From JAJDXO01 sp965213765 (GTDB lineage Bacteria > Pseudomonadota > Alphaproteobacteria > Rhodospirillales > UBA2165), in assembly GCA_965213765.1 (NCBI GenBank), contig OZ243926.1, positions 3,658,001-3,722,000 of the forward strand: 64,000 bases of DNA, in the 5' to 3' direction. Under the pieces are notes generated by a model that did no database searches, had not been told where the DNA came from, and saw only the letters and a list, made by a program, of their open reading frames with translations. The first letter of the stretch is position 1; each line of letters opens with the position of its first letter. Made by a program: the position numbers and the translations under genes. Positions 16,840-25,626 of this stretch are shown in pieces.

Positions 16840-16842
16840 TAG
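15763..16842 (+). CDS. IS630-family transposase, copy 1
   Basis: The best start is ATG 15763 (359 aa). A TTG at 15712 would add 17 residues. An N-terminal HTH pair (TNAIMRETGKSKTCVWRWQE) precedes the DDE catalytic domain: D in LSVDEKSQIQALDR, D in VILDNYAAHKHPKV, E in SWLNAVEGYFAKLS. The stop codon TAG is formed by the last base of the element plus the flanking TA. It catalyses cut-and-paste transposition into TA dinucleotides. Confidence 0.92.
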   Translation: MRPGINIDLSSADRLRLEALVRDRNTAQKHVWRARIVLLSASGMGTNAIMRETGKSKTCVWRWQERFAEEGVEGLLRDKTRPSRIAPLPPEVAERVVELTFTEPPAEATHWTGAMMAEAVGISVSSVHRIWRAHGLRPHRVRQFKLSNDPEFVTKLRDVVGLYVDPPAHAIVLSVDEKSQIQALDRTQPGLPLKKGRAGTMTHDYKRNGTTTLFAALNVLDGTVIGRCMQRHRHQEFLRFLKAVEREAPVGKMVHVILDNYAAHKHPKVRAWLARHPRFVFHFVPTSCSWLNAVEGYFAKLSRRRLKRGVFRSVVDLQTAINRFIDETNDDPKPFVWTADPDKIIAAVKRGHQMLDSIH

Positions 16843-17298
16843 GCATCCAGTATAGCTTCTAGCCCACCGCGACGCCCCCCGGCCCGGTTCCCGTCATCGC
16901 CTGCTTCGCACGCCGCGGCGCGATTTCGACTTTAGACGGATTCAATGACCGTAATTTTCTGATATCAAACTTCAAATAACGTCCGGGATTGGCTGGGGCT
17001 GTTGGCGGTGTATGGAAACCCCTTGGTTTTCGGTATGAGCGCAACACTGCAAAATAGCATCCAAGTTCAAGAAATCAGTCTGGCAAGACAGATGGTCGTG
17101 CCGACTGGCCTGCCCCAATTATGCGGTCCACGGTCTAAGTTGGAGATTGGCACGGTTGGTGTAGAAATCAGCTGCATCGGAACGCTCAGAAACTCTATCG
17201 CTACCGCAGTCTAGATTTCGGAGATGACACGCTCGGACAAATATTGGACTTGCTAGAGCAGTTTCCGGTCAAATGGTTAAATTTGGCCGGGATTAATT
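16843..17298. other. Gene-poor stretch with an IS3-end scar
   Basis: No gene is supported here. At 17106-17165 there is an isolated IS3-type terminus (TGGCCTGCCCC, then GGTCCACGGTCTAAGTT), like those at 1653 (opposite orientation) and 27224. Base composition falls toward the low-GC genes downstream. Confidence 0.5.
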
Positions 17299-17493
17299 GG
17301 CGTCGAGGGTGAGCATCGCGAGAGTGCCTCTGCGTTACATCGAGTTGCAACGATCTACGATGCTGTTATTGGTGAATTAGGCGTGCCTGTGAACATTCTG
17401 GACGCGAACAAAAGTATTCCAAAACTGAAAACCGAGTTGCTGAGACTCGTCGAACGTCCAAATGAGCCGCTAGGCGCCCTACTTGAGAGCTGA
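17299..17493 (+). pseudogene. C-terminal remnant of an unknown gene
   Basis: 65 codons are open up to a TGA at 17491 (GVEGEHRESASALHRVATIY ... RPNEPLGALLES). Amino acid usage looks like real protein, but there is no start codon context and no recognised family. It lies directly before the formyltransferase gene and shares its lower GC content, so it may be a relic of the same acquired segment. Confidence 0.4.
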
Positions 17494-17542
17494 ACTTCTT
17501 TAGCTGACCGGTGCTATTTCAACTTGGCTGTCGACGCCAACA

Positions 17543-18190
17543 ATGATACCGAACCGAATGACTGAACAATCGAAATCATCGGCAACATCGACAGTCGGTT
17601 TTTTAGCGTCTAGGACCGGAAGCGCGATGCGTGCCATCTTTGAGGCTGTTCAAAACGGTACGCTATCCAATACCCATGTGGGGGTGTTGATTGTAAGCCA
17701 ACCAGAGGCGCGTGCATTAGAATTCGCCCAACAAAACAAGATACCATGGGCTGTGCTAAACAAAGATTTGTGTTCATCATCAGAGCTCTTGGATCGCGCT
17801 GTAACCAAGACACTACAACAATACAAGGTAGATATTGTTATCTTGTCAGGTTATTTGCGAAAAATCGGTCCAATAACACTTAGTGCATTTCCTGACAGAA
17901 TACTAAATGTTCATCCAGCACTTCTACCGCAATTCGGCGGCACTGGAATGTATGGGGATAGAGTGCACAAAGCCGTTCTGTCTTCAAATTGTAAATATTC
18001 TGGCGCAACCGTCCATTTGATCAATGAAGAGTATGATGAAGGCCCAATAGTTGCTCAAAGAAAATTCGGGCTGCAGGAAAATACAACGCTGGATGAGTTG
18101 AGAACTAAAGTCAAAGAAATCGAGCGGTCACTGATTGTTGACGTTCTCAAAGAAATGTCCTTGAGTAATGGGCGTTTTCGCACATTCTAA
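17543..18190 (+). CDS. PurN-like formyltransferase
   Basis: This protein of about 210 residues has the formyltransferase fold of phosphoribosylglycinamide formyltransferase. The catalytic trio is visible as N and H in ILNVHPALLPQFGGTGMYG and D in NEEYDEGPIVAQ. ATG 17558 (MTEQSK) is an equally good start. The sequence is lower in GC than the core genes here and is flanked by gene remnants, so I infer a laterally acquired paralogue. It may not be the housekeeping purine enzyme. Related stand-alone formyltransferases occur in sugar and natural-product clusters. No partner gene survives. Confidence 0.75.
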   Translation: MIPNRMTEQSKSSATSTVGFLASRTGSAMRAIFEAVQNGTLSNTHVGVLIVSQPEARALEFAQQNKIPWAVLNKDLCSSSELLDRAVTKTLQQYKVDIVILSGYLRKIGPITLSAFPDRILNVHPALLPQFGGTGMYGDRVHKAVLSSNCKYSGATVHLINEEYDEGPIVAQRKFGLQENTTLDELRTKVKEIERSLIVDVLKEMSLSNGRFRTF

Positions 18191-18227
18191 GTTCATGACA
18201 GAAAGACTCTAATGATGACGATCTGAC

Positions 18228-18368
18228 ATGCTGGTGATCTTTGATTGCGATGGCGTACTGATTGATTCTGAAGTGATTATGAACGCCATAGACGCAGAAG
18301 CGTTAACAGATCTTGGTTTTCCGACAACGGCGCAAGATATTGCCCAATGGCGGCAACTCGTCAACTAG
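18228..18368 (+). pseudogene. HAD-family hydrolase, N-terminal stub
   Basis: ATG 18228 opens MLVIFDCDGVLIDSEVIMNA, the unmistakable DxDxV motif I of haloacid-dehalogenase phosphatases of the beta-phosphoglucomutase/phosphatase type. The frame stops after 46 codons (TAG 18366), before the cap and motifs II-IV. It lies 37 bp after the formyltransferase and shares its composition. Confidence 0.75.
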
Positions 18369-18485
18369 ACTAATAGGATTGCTAGCCTACTCAGGTCGAC
18401 GCTAGTTGCTCTGACAATGCCGCTTCGATGTCCCATAGCTGAGGCCGTCCAATTGCGTCTATAATCTCGAAACGAGGAAACTGCC

Positions 18486-19241
18486 ATGCTCAAGCTCTAT
18501 CATTATCATTCGTCGACATGCTCGAAGAAGGTGCGGATTACACTCGCGGAAAAAGGGATGGATTGGGATAGCCACCACGTCAATCTGTTTGCGGAACCTG
18601 ACAAAGTCCCCGAACATCTCCAGCCGTGGTACGTGAAACTGAATCCCGTCGGCGTCGTGCCAACGCTCGATCACGACGGCCGCATCATCATCGAGTCCAA
18701 TATCATCATCGAATATTTGGATGAGCTGCAGCCCGACCCGAGCCTGCGCCCCGATGATCTGTGGGAACGCGCCCAGATGCGCCGGTGGCTCGACAAGGCC
18801 GAGCACGTCATCCACCGGAACATCAACATAATTTCGTACAGCAAGCGGCATGCCTCCAGGTGGAAGCAATCGTCGCGGGAGAAACAAATTGAGCTGATCA
18901 ACAAGCAGCCGAATATTGTCAGGCGCGCCGAATATATGCGCCGCTTTACTGACGGCATCTCAGAAGAAGAGAAGGTGCGCGCACTGGAAGTGCTGGACTC
19001 CGTCATGGACGAGATGGAAGCGACTCTGAAAGAGCAGGACTGGCTGGCGGGCGGCAGTTACTCGCTGGCGGACATCGGCGTGACACCCTTTATCCAGCGT
19101 TTTGAAGTGAACGAACTCGCCGAGTTGGTCGACTGGGATACCCGGCCTGCCACGGGCGCCTGGTGGGAACGCATCAAGGCGCGGCCTTCTTACGAGCCCG
19201 CCATGTTCTTCCCCGACCCCATCGGCGACGGATTACGGTGA
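18486..19241 (+). CDS. Glutathione S-transferase family protein
   Basis: This 251-residue protein has an N-terminal thioredoxin-like GST domain (MLKLYHYHSSTCSKKVRITL with the SxCSxKVR active-site segment, then the cis-Pro region NPVGVVPTLDHDG and the glutathione-binding ES of IIIESNIIIEYL). It also has an all-helical C-terminal domain (ADIGVTPFIQRFE). The ribosome site GAGGAAA lies just upstream. The layout recalls the beta-etherase/LigF and maleylacetoacetate-isomerase-like GSTs used in aromatic degradation. The neighbouring FAD monooxygenase and ring-cleavage genes support a catabolic rather than a stress role, but the substrate is unknown. Confidence 0.85.
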   Translation: MLKLYHYHSSTCSKKVRITLAEKGMDWDSHHVNLFAEPDKVPEHLQPWYVKLNPVGVVPTLDHDGRIIIESNIIIEYLDELQPDPSLRPDDLWERAQMRRWLDKAEHVIHRNINIISYSKRHASRWKQSSREKQIELINKQPNIVRRAEYMRRFTDGISEEEKVRALEVLDSVMDEMEATLKEQDWLAGGSYSLADIGVTPFIQRFEVNELAELVDWDTRPATGAWWERIKARPSYEPAMFFPDPIGDGLR

Positions 19242-19300
19242 GAGTCTCCGGTGATGGCACTGGATGAGTGTTTCGGGCAAGGCGCGGCCCCGCATTAGGT

Positions 19301-20803
19301 CTAATCCTCGCTCCGTTGATGCTCAAAAAAGATTAGCAAACCCGTGATGTCCGATGGTTTCTTCGCGGTGCCGAGGATGTAGCGGTCCGGGCGGAGGAGA
19401 ACGGCGCCGACATCATTGCTTTTGAACCATCCCTCCAGGTCCTCCGCCCCATCCGAGAGAAGGGCGATGTCCAATTCCTTCAACTTTTCGCTGTCCGTTT
19501 CCGCCATCTCCGCCTGAAACGACAGCGAAGTGATCAGCGCAAAGCCGAGACCGATCTCGTCATCCAGCAGAGCGCCGGATTGCAATTTCGGCTGCGGGAA
19601 CAGAACGCCGATCAAAGAAGACGTACCGGCGGCGATGCCGGGGCCCAATGACGGTTTGAGCTGACCGATGGTTTGGGGACCATCCTCCGGATCGGTGGCG
19701 ATTCCGGCAACCACCGCGGATGCCGTGCGGTTGATCAATTGTCCCATCTGGATGGTCAGATCAATATATTCACGGACATGGGGATGGCGTTCGCTTTGAT
19801 AGCTGTCCAGCAGGGTTTCGGGTTTTCCCTGCCGTAGGACCGCCAGCAGCTTCCAGCCGAGATTGGCCGCATCCCGAATACCCGCGCACATGCCCTGTCC
19901 CATGAAGGGAGGCGTCTGATGCGCGGCATCGCCGGCAATAAATAGACGCCCGTCGCGCCACTGTTTGGAGATCGTCGAATGGAAGGTGTAGATCGTCGTG
20001 CGTTCGATTTCGGCTTCGGCCGGCGTGATCCAGCGATCCAAGAACGGCCAGATAAAGTCCGGTTTGCACAGCGCTTCCGGTTCGTCGTCCGGATTGAGGC
20101 GCAGCTCCCATCGTTGGCGTTTGCTGCCGAGAAAGACGCAGGACCCCGACCGTTCGGGCTCGCAAAAATGGAAGCTCTCCCGGCTTTCGATATCGCGCGG
20201 ATTCGTCATCAGGAGATCGATGACCAGCCAGGGCTCGTGAAAGCCGAGGTCCTCGATATCGGGATTTATGCACTCCCGGGTGAAAGAGCGCGCGCCGTCA
20301 CAGCCGACCACGTAAGAAGCGCGAAGCGCCTTATCGTCTCCGGTTGAGTTTTCCCGGTAACTGACGGTCACGCCGTCTGCGTCTTGTTGGAGCGCGGTTG
20401 CCTCCGAGCCCCAATTTTCGCTGACCTCCGGGTAGCGTCTGAAGCCGTCCCGCAGCACGTTTTCCAATTCCGGTTGATGAAAGCGGTAATTCACGTACCA
20501 GTTATTGGGGCTGAGTACCTGAGGCCGCGGCCAGTGAACCAAGGTATCGCCGTCGGGACCGACAAAGCGGGCACCGCCGCCGACTTCGGAAATTTCGTCC
20601 ATTTGCCCGGCCAGCCCCATGGTTTGAAACACCCGCATGATCTCGTCGTCGAACATCACCGCGCGCGGCAAATGATAGGCCGCCGTTTCACGATCCAAGG
20701 CGACGGTCCTGAGTCCGTATTGCCCGAGGATATTGGCCAGCGCCGAGCCCACCGGCCCGAGACCAATGATGGCGACGTCAAATCTTTCCGTGTGATCGGT
20801 CAT
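19301..20803 (-). CDS. FAD-dependent aromatic monooxygenase (MhpA-like)
   Basis: I start at ATG 20803 (MTDHTERFD), giving 500 residues. The upstream extension is repeat-derived. Motifs of class A flavoprotein hydroxylases are present: GxGxxG (VAIIGLGPVGSALANILG), the DG motif (YVVGCDGARSFTR) and the GD motif (LFIAGDAAHQTPPFMGQGMC). The C-terminal thioredoxin-like domain ends TGLLIFFEHQ. Members hydroxylate phenolic acids with NAD(P)H and O2, producing catechols for ring cleavage. It follows a VOC dioxygenase gene on the same strand, so the pair probably performs hydroxylation followed by extradiol cleavage. Confidence 0.87.
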   Translation of the reverse strand: MTDHTERFDVAIIGLGPVGSALANILGQYGLRTVALDRETAAYHLPRAVMFDDEIMRVFQTMGLAGQMDEISEVGGGARFVGPDGDTLVHWPRPQVLSPNNWYVNYRFHQPELENVLRDGFRRYPEVSENWGSEATALQQDADGVTVSYRENSTGDDKALRASYVVGCDGARSFTRECINPDIEDLGFHEPWLVIDLLMTNPRDIESRESFHFCEPERSGSCVFLGSKRQRWELRLNPDDEPEALCKPDFIWPFLDRWITPAEAEIERTTIYTFHSTISKQWRDGRLFIAGDAAHQTPPFMGQGMCAGIRDAANLGWKLLAVLRQGKPETLLDSYQSERHPHVREYIDLTIQMGQLINRTASAVVAGIATDPEDGPQTIGQLKPSLGPGIAAGTSSLIGVLFPQPKLQSGALLDDEIGLGFALITSLSFQAEMAETDSEKLKELDIALLSDGAEDLEGWFKSNDVGAVLLRPDRYILGTAKKPSDITGLLIFFEHQRSED

Positions 20804-20860
20804 CGGGTTGGGAACAATTATATTGAGCGTGGTATTCGGCGGGTCGTCATCGGGCTGGTG

Positions 20861-20925
20861 CCGGATCAATTTGTCGCCCAGCATCCACCGGCCTAGTACC
20901 GGATCAATTTGTCGCCCAGCATCCA
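20861..20925. repeat. 27 bp tandem duplication (38 bp period)
   Basis: CCGGATCAATTTGTCGCCCA plus seven more bases occurs at 20861-20887 and again at 20899-20925. It encodes the end of the VOC protein (RWMLGDKLIR). The second copy leads to the stop at 20893, so the duplication changed the C-terminus or the spacer of the VOC/monooxygenase operon. Confidence 0.8.
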
Positions 20926-21798
20926 TCGGGCGTAGGGCGGCGCCTCATCCCAGAAGCGTGGTTCCCAATCGTCATCCATGTGATCCATATCGGCGAAATA
21001 TTCGATCGAACCGCCCAGGGGTGAATGGAAATACCAGAACCAGTTAGAGCCGAGGGAGTGGCGGCCGGGTCCCGACTCCGTCTTCCAACCCTTTTCGGAG
21101 AACCGGGTCCCTAAGGCCATGAAATCGTCGAAGTCGTTGGTCTCGAAGGCAAAATGGTTCCACCCTTTGCGGTCGGCGCGATGCAATAAATACAACATGT
21201 GATGATAGGTCGCGCCATCGGCGCGCATGAAGGTGCCGCCATCGCCCGTCTGGTCGGAAATGCGGAAGTTGAGCCGGTCGATATAAAATCGCGCGGCTTC
21301 CAGGTGCCCCTCGGCGGGCACGCTAAAGACGACATGGCAGAGACGGAGCGGCCGCGCATTTTCACCGGGCCAATGGCGGGCATTGAGCCGGGATACTTCA
21401 TCGCCAATATTGTAGATTGGCGTCTCGGTTTCGGCATTGGAGATATCCGCGATGCGAAAGGCGATGCCGAATCCGTGTTCGTCCGCCGTGTGCAATCCGC
21501 CGAATTTGTCGGTTGTGACGTCTCGGTCGGACGACAATTCGCTGCCGATGACCTCAAGGGCTTCCTGGCTGTCGACGCCCCAGACGACCTCGCGGGCGGT
21601 GGATCCCGCCTCGACGGCCGGTGGTAGTTCGGGGTCGTCCATGTGCCGCAATACAATCGGTTGGTTTTCCGGAGTAGCGTAGACGGCGCCCTTTGTTCCC
21701 GTTTCGATTTTCTCCAGTCCCCAATCATCGAGAAACCGGATCGATAGCTCGAGGTCTTCCACGCCGAATACGACGGACTCGATTCGCAAAATGGTCAT
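20893..21798 (-). CDS. VOC-family extradiol ring-cleavage dioxygenase
   Basis: The start is set at ATG 21798 (MTILRIESVVFG). The ten upstream codons are unlikely. The protein has 301 residues with two vicinal-oxygen-chelate modules. In the C-terminal module likely Fe(II) ligands are H in LCHVVFSV, H in WNHFAFET and E in GGSIEYFADMD, as in catechol 2,3-dioxygenase-type enzymes. It would cleave a catechol beside the diol. It precedes the FAD hydroxylase (90 bp spacing, same strand), consistent with a two-step aromatic pathway. A second VOC enzyme is at 28413. Confidence 0.82.
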   Translation of the reverse strand: MTILRIESVVFGVEDLELSIRFLDDWGLEKIETGTKGAVYATPENQPIVLRHMDDPELPPAVEAGSTAREVVWGVDSQEALEVIGSELSSDRDVTTDKFGGLHTADEHGFGIAFRIADISNAETETPIYNIGDEVSRLNARHWPGENARPLRLCHVVFSVPAEGHLEAARFYIDRLNFRISDQTGDGGTFMRADGATYHHMLYLLHRADRKGWNHFAFETNDFDDFMALGTRFSEKGWKTESGPGRHSLGSNWFWYFHSPLGGSIEYFADMDHMDDDWEPRFWDEAPPYARWMLGDKLIRY

Positions 21799-22040
21799 CG
21801 CCGATCCACCCCAACCTGTTCCGTTCACCTGCCCAAATTAAAGGGCCGTTGCGCAAAAACCAACCAGACTGTGCAAATGCCGTCGGCTAATGGAAAGAGA
21901 TTTACAGCGGCCTATCCCTGTACATCTGCTTGGACCCCGCAGACGGGATGCCTAAAAACAGCCTAAGTGTCCCTAGGGTCCGCTTTCGGGGGTAAAGCAG
22001 ACATTAGCAGCCATCAACCGGAAGGGTCGGAAGCGCGACC

Positions 22041-22375
22041 GGGCAAGGCGCGTGTCGGGCGTTTGAAGACGCCTACATCCTGGCGCGCTGGCTCGATGTG
22101 ACGGACGACCCCATTGAGGCATTTCGTGAGTTCCGCCGTATCCGCATCCCCCGGTTGCACGGGTGCAACAATTTTCGATGGCTGCCGGACATTTCAAGCA
22201 CATGCGCAATTCAGGGCAACAAAAAGTGCTGATCCAGGGCAATCAAGGCGGCGTGCCGGGCGACAGGCGTTGGATCGCCGCCTTTGATCCTGCCACCGAG
22301 TGGGACAAAGATCCGATCATTCCCGACGTCGAAATTCCGGCGGCGAGTGCGGGTGCGGCCGCGGCCGCAATTTGA
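22041..22375 (+). pseudogene. Salicylate-hydroxylase-like FAD monooxygenase, C-terminal remnant
   Basis: The remnant opens at the conserved flavin-site segment GQGACRAFEDAYILARWL, continues EAFREFRRIRIPRLHG, and changes frame near 22158 before MAAGHFKHMRNSGQQ and the end at 22375. Everything N-terminal of the GQGA motif is missing. Upstream (about 21973-22030) is a short sequence containing GGTCCGCTTTCGGGGGTAAA, which resembles intergenic repeats common in alphaproteobacteria. Confidence 0.7.
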
Positions 22376-22428
22376 TGGGTGGGGTGCAATGTGAGACAAC
22401 GACGCTCGACAATACAAAAGGAGCTCAA

Positions 22429-23478
22429 ATGCGCATCACGCAAACCGGCCTGTTGATCAACCAGCCAGACAAGGCATGCCCCGGCTTTACGCTGCTGTCT
22501 CCGCTGTTTCAGAACAGAGTATTTCTGCTCGACCTGGCAGGCGAGATTGTGCACGAGTGGACCTTGAAAGGCGGCGCCGGCAATTTCACCCAGCTCCTCG
22601 ACACCGGCAACCTGCTGGTGTCCGAGGAACACGACGACTGCCCTTCCCCCAATGGCCGCGGCGGCTGTTTGCGGGAATACGATTGGGATGGTTCTTTGGT
22701 CTGGGAGCACGTGGATCCCGGTCAACACCACGACGTTCGCCGCCTTGCCAACGGCAACACCGTTTATTTCGGCTATGACCGCCGCACGGGCGACGATGTA
22801 GCGCGTATCAAAGGCGGTATTCCGAACTCGGAACACGAAGGCGATGCCGTCTTGTTCGATACGATTTGCGAGGTGACTCCCTCGGGCGAACGAGTCTGGG
22901 AGTGGTCATGGTCGCACGAAGCTGTCGAAGACTTTCCATTGAAGCCCTTTGTCCCGCGCGACGAGTTTGCCCACTGTAACACCGTCTACCCGCTCCCCGA
23001 CGGCGACCTGCTCGTGAGTTTCCAATATTTGAGCATGATCGCCGTCATCGACCGCGAAACCAAAAGGTTCAAGTGGACCCGTGAAGATTGGGATTGGGGG
23101 CGCCAACACAACGTCCAATTGTTGCCCAGCGGAAAAATTCTGATCTTCGGCAACGGTCGTCACGCACCGCGGTTGTGTGACTCGTTCATCTTCGAGTTCG
23201 ATCCACAGACCCTGGAAAATGAAATCGTCTACAAGTCGCCGCGCTACATGGAGTTCTTCAGCCCCCACATCAGCGGTGTCGAACGGCTGCCCAACGGCAA
23301 TCTTCTGATCTGCGAAGGCATCTGGGGCCGCATATTCGAGGTGACCCCGCAAAGCGAAATCGTCTGGGAATACCTCTCGCCTTATGACGTGAAGACCGAA
23401 GCCTACGGCCCCACCAACTGGGTCTTTCGCGCCCGCCGCTACGCCGCGGATTCTCCGCAGATCCAAAATCGGGTTTGA
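22429..23478 (+). CDS. Arylsulfotransferase-like beta-propeller protein (paralogue)
   Basis: ATG 22429 is preceded by AAGGAGC at good spacing. The longer open frame from 22300 covers pseudogene sequence. The 349-residue protein has the same blade motifs as the gene at 1808 (DWDGSLVWEHVDPGQHHDVR, LANGNTVYFG, LPNGNLLICEGIWGRIFEVT, VWEYLSPYD) and the same size. Pairs of this type suggest related sulfated or phenolic substrates. Biochemical function is inferred only from the family. No signal peptide is seen. Confidence 0.75.
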   Translation: MRITQTGLLINQPDKACPGFTLLSPLFQNRVFLLDLAGEIVHEWTLKGGAGNFTQLLDTGNLLVSEEHDDCPSPNGRGGCLREYDWDGSLVWEHVDPGQHHDVRRLANGNTVYFGYDRRTGDDVARIKGGIPNSEHEGDAVLFDTICEVTPSGERVWEWSWSHEAVEDFPLKPFVPRDEFAHCNTVYPLPDGDLLVSFQYLSMIAVIDRETKRFKWTREDWDWGRQHNVQLLPSGKILIFGNGRHAPRLCDSFIFEFDPQTLENEIVYKSPRYMEFFSPHISGVERLPNGNLLICEGIWGRIFEVTPQSEIVWEYLSPYDVKTEAYGPTNWVFRARRYAADSPQIQNRV

Positions 23479-23508
23479 GTGTGGAAGCCGCGACCAGCGA
23501 CGCCCGCT

Positions 23509-23688
23509 CTACTCCGCGGCAGCGGCGCTCGGTTTCCGGCGTGCAGGCGTGGAGCAGGCGGGTATCCACCCTGCAATCAGTGAGCCTTCGGCCCTCGCTT
23601 TCTCAAGCTCATCGGGTGGGCTGAGGACGGTGTGCCGCAGGACGATGGCCGGCGCGATACATTCGAAGACCGTTCCGGCGTAGGCCGA
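23509..23688 (-). pseudogene. C-terminal remnant of an unknown protein
   Basis: On the minus strand 60 codons read AYAGTVFECIAPAIVLRHTV, then SPPDELEKARAEG, ending PSAAAAE at the TAG of 23509. The usage is protein-like but the family is not recognised and the 5' part is missing. The rest of 23479-23918 holds no gene I can support. Confidence 0.35.
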
Positions 23689-23918
23689 GGAAATCTACGG
23701 CAAAATGAACAATGCAGGAGAGGTACGCCTGGATGGCGGAAAATATGGAAAATGGCCTTCCAGGCACGGCCCGCTCACCAAAACCGGGCATCCGAGGGCC
23801 GTAGAGGGCAAAGCATTACAATGGCGGCGCAACTTGAGTATGATCGCCATGGACTTGAACTCTATCTGGAAAATGTCGGATATAAAGTCCGGCACAAAAA
23901 AATGATAGGGGAGCTGTC

Positions 23919-24401
23919 ATGGCCGATTTCAAAACCCCATCGGATGATTTCACCGATCACTTGCCCCCGAATTGTGAGTTATTATCCGAGAATTCCGTGT
24001 TCCCCGAAGCAAACGGTGGAATATCCTTAAAAGGAGGTTGCTGCCTATCCTGCGGGCACATTGCATATCCGGTATTTTCTGTTTGCGCCAATTGCCTGAG
24101 CGAGGAATGCGTTGATCACAAATTCACCGGAAAGGGGAAGATTTACGCCTCGACCCTGATGCACGTCGGACCACCAAATTGGAAAACCCCCTTCGTTGTC
24201 GCTTTTATAGACTTGCAGGAAGGAATTCGCGTATTCGGTCACGTCAGCGCCGACGATACAACATCAGCAGACATAGGGCGGCCCGTTACTCTCGAGTTAA
24301 AGGAGTTGACACACTCAGCGGCCGAGCCGCGAATATTCACCTACTCATTTCGTCCGATGCCATCTTCCCAAATGGAAATTGATGAGGAAACCACCCCGTG
24401 A
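23919..24401 (+). CDS. DUF35 OB-fold/zinc-ribbon acyl-CoA-associated protein
   Basis: This 160-residue protein has a zinc ribbon (CCLSCGHIAYPVFSVCANC, two CxxC pairs about residues 42-60) followed by the OB-fold domain (GKGKIYASTLMHVG, DLQEGIRVFGHV). Such proteins partner with non-decarboxylating thiolases, as in the DUF35/thiolase pairs of archaeal mevalonate and bacterial sterol side-chain pathways. The next gene is indeed a thiolase that overlaps it by 4 bp, so I infer a complex. GC content is lower than the flanking genes. Confidence 0.85.
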   Translation: MADFKTPSDDFTDHLPPNCELLSENSVFPEANGGISLKGGCCLSCGHIAYPVFSVCANCLSEECVDHKFTGKGKIYASTLMHVGPPNWKTPFVVAFIDLQEGIRVFGHVSADDTTSADIGRPVTLELKELTHSAAEPRIFTYSFRPMPSSQMEIDEETTP

Positions 24402-25552
24402 GCAAAGTTTATGTAGCCGGCATCGGAATGGTGAAGTTTGGGAAATATCGTGAGAAATCTCTCGATGAAATATCTTGGCCGGCAGTAAAACAGGCATTAA
24501 GCGACGCCGGCGTAGAGCGAAGTGACATTCAAGCCACCTATTGCGGAACCGCTCTTGGCGGAATGTTGACCGGCCAAAGAATTCTCAAGACTCTAGGCAT
24601 GACCGGTAATCCTATTTTCAATATGGAAAATGCGTGCTCAAGCAGTGCGGGAGCATTTTGCGTTGCCCACCAGGCCGTGGCTTCAGGTCAGTATGATTTG
24701 GTACTGGTCGTTGGCGCGGAAAAACTCACTAAATTTGAAGGCGGGACGTTGCCGCTGGAACGTGAAGATGCGGATGTCCAACAAGGCATGGTCATGCCCG
24801 CGTATTATGCGATGCGTGCCAGTCGTTTCATGCATGATACCGGTGCATCGGCAAGAGACCTTGCCTCCGTTTCGGTGAAAGCTCGCGCCCATGGCGCAAA
24901 AAACCCAGAGGCACAATTTCAAAGCCCGGTAACGATCGAAGAGGTCTTATCCTCTAGGCCAATTGCCGATCCGTTGACGTTGCTTCAATGCTGCCCCAAT
25001 GGTGACGGCGCTGCCGCAACAATCATTTGTTCGGAAAGAAAAGCAAAGCAACTTGGGATCCCGCCAATAAGTGTCCGAGCATCCGTGGTTAACTCAGGGG
25101 TCTCCGTTGGCATTAAGCAGGGTTCAGGTCACGATTTGGGAAAAGCGGCGAGAGTTCAAGAGACCGCAAGGGAGGCATATAATATTGCCGACCTCGGACC
25201 CGATGACTTGGATGTCGTCGAGCTTCATGACGCTTTTACAATCGGCGAATTGATTTATTACGAGGCTCTTGGGCTATGCAAACATGGAGACGAGACAAAA
25301 CTGCTCCATGATGGTGATACATCGCTCGGCGGTCGCATCCCGGTTAACGCTGGCGGCGGGTTGCTGGTACGAGGGCATCCGATCGGTGCCACAGGCGTCG
25401 CTCAGATCGTTGAAATCGCCCGGCAGCTGCGAGGTGAAGCCAATTTGCGACAAGTTGAGGGTGCTAAAATCGGGCTTGCACACACGATGGGCGGAGGGAT
25501 TTCCGGCATGGATTACGGCGCGTGCTCAATCCAAATCCTCGAAGCTGCCTGA
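24398..25552 (+). CDS. Thiolase-family protein (SCP-x/acetoacetyl-CoA thiolase-like)
   Basis: This 384-residue protein starts at GTG 24398, overlapping the DUF35 gene. The nucleophilic Cys is in NMENACSSSAGAFCV. The two His motifs are DVVELHDAFTIGE and VRGHPIGATGVAQ. The size and HDAF motif match the SCP-x-like thiolases that work with DUF35 partners. It probably cleaves or forms a 3-ketoacyl-CoA. With the following CoA ligase it forms an acyl-CoA degradation or modification unit. Confidence 0.88.
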   Translation: MSKVYVAGIGMVKFGKYREKSLDEISWPAVKQALSDAGVERSDIQATYCGTALGGMLTGQRILKTLGMTGNPIFNMENACSSSAGAFCVAHQAVASGQYDLVLVVGAEKLTKFEGGTLPLEREDADVQQGMVMPAYYAMRASRFMHDTGASARDLASVSVKARAHGAKNPEAQFQSPVTIEEVLSSRPIADPLTLLQCCPNGDGAAATIICSERKAKQLGIPPISVRASVVNSGVSVGIKQGSGHDLGKAARVQETAREAYNIADLGPDDLDVVELHDAFTIGELIYYEALGLCKHGDETKLLHDGDTSLGGRIPVNAGGGLLVRGHPIGATGVAQIVEIARQLRGEANLRQVEGAKIGLAHTMGGGISGMDYGACSIQILEAA

Positions 25553-25626
25553 GGAACCAAGAACGTTCCACATCAGCAGCTCGACGATTTTGTTTAACGC
25601 ACCGCCAGATTTGACGAGAAATAGTT

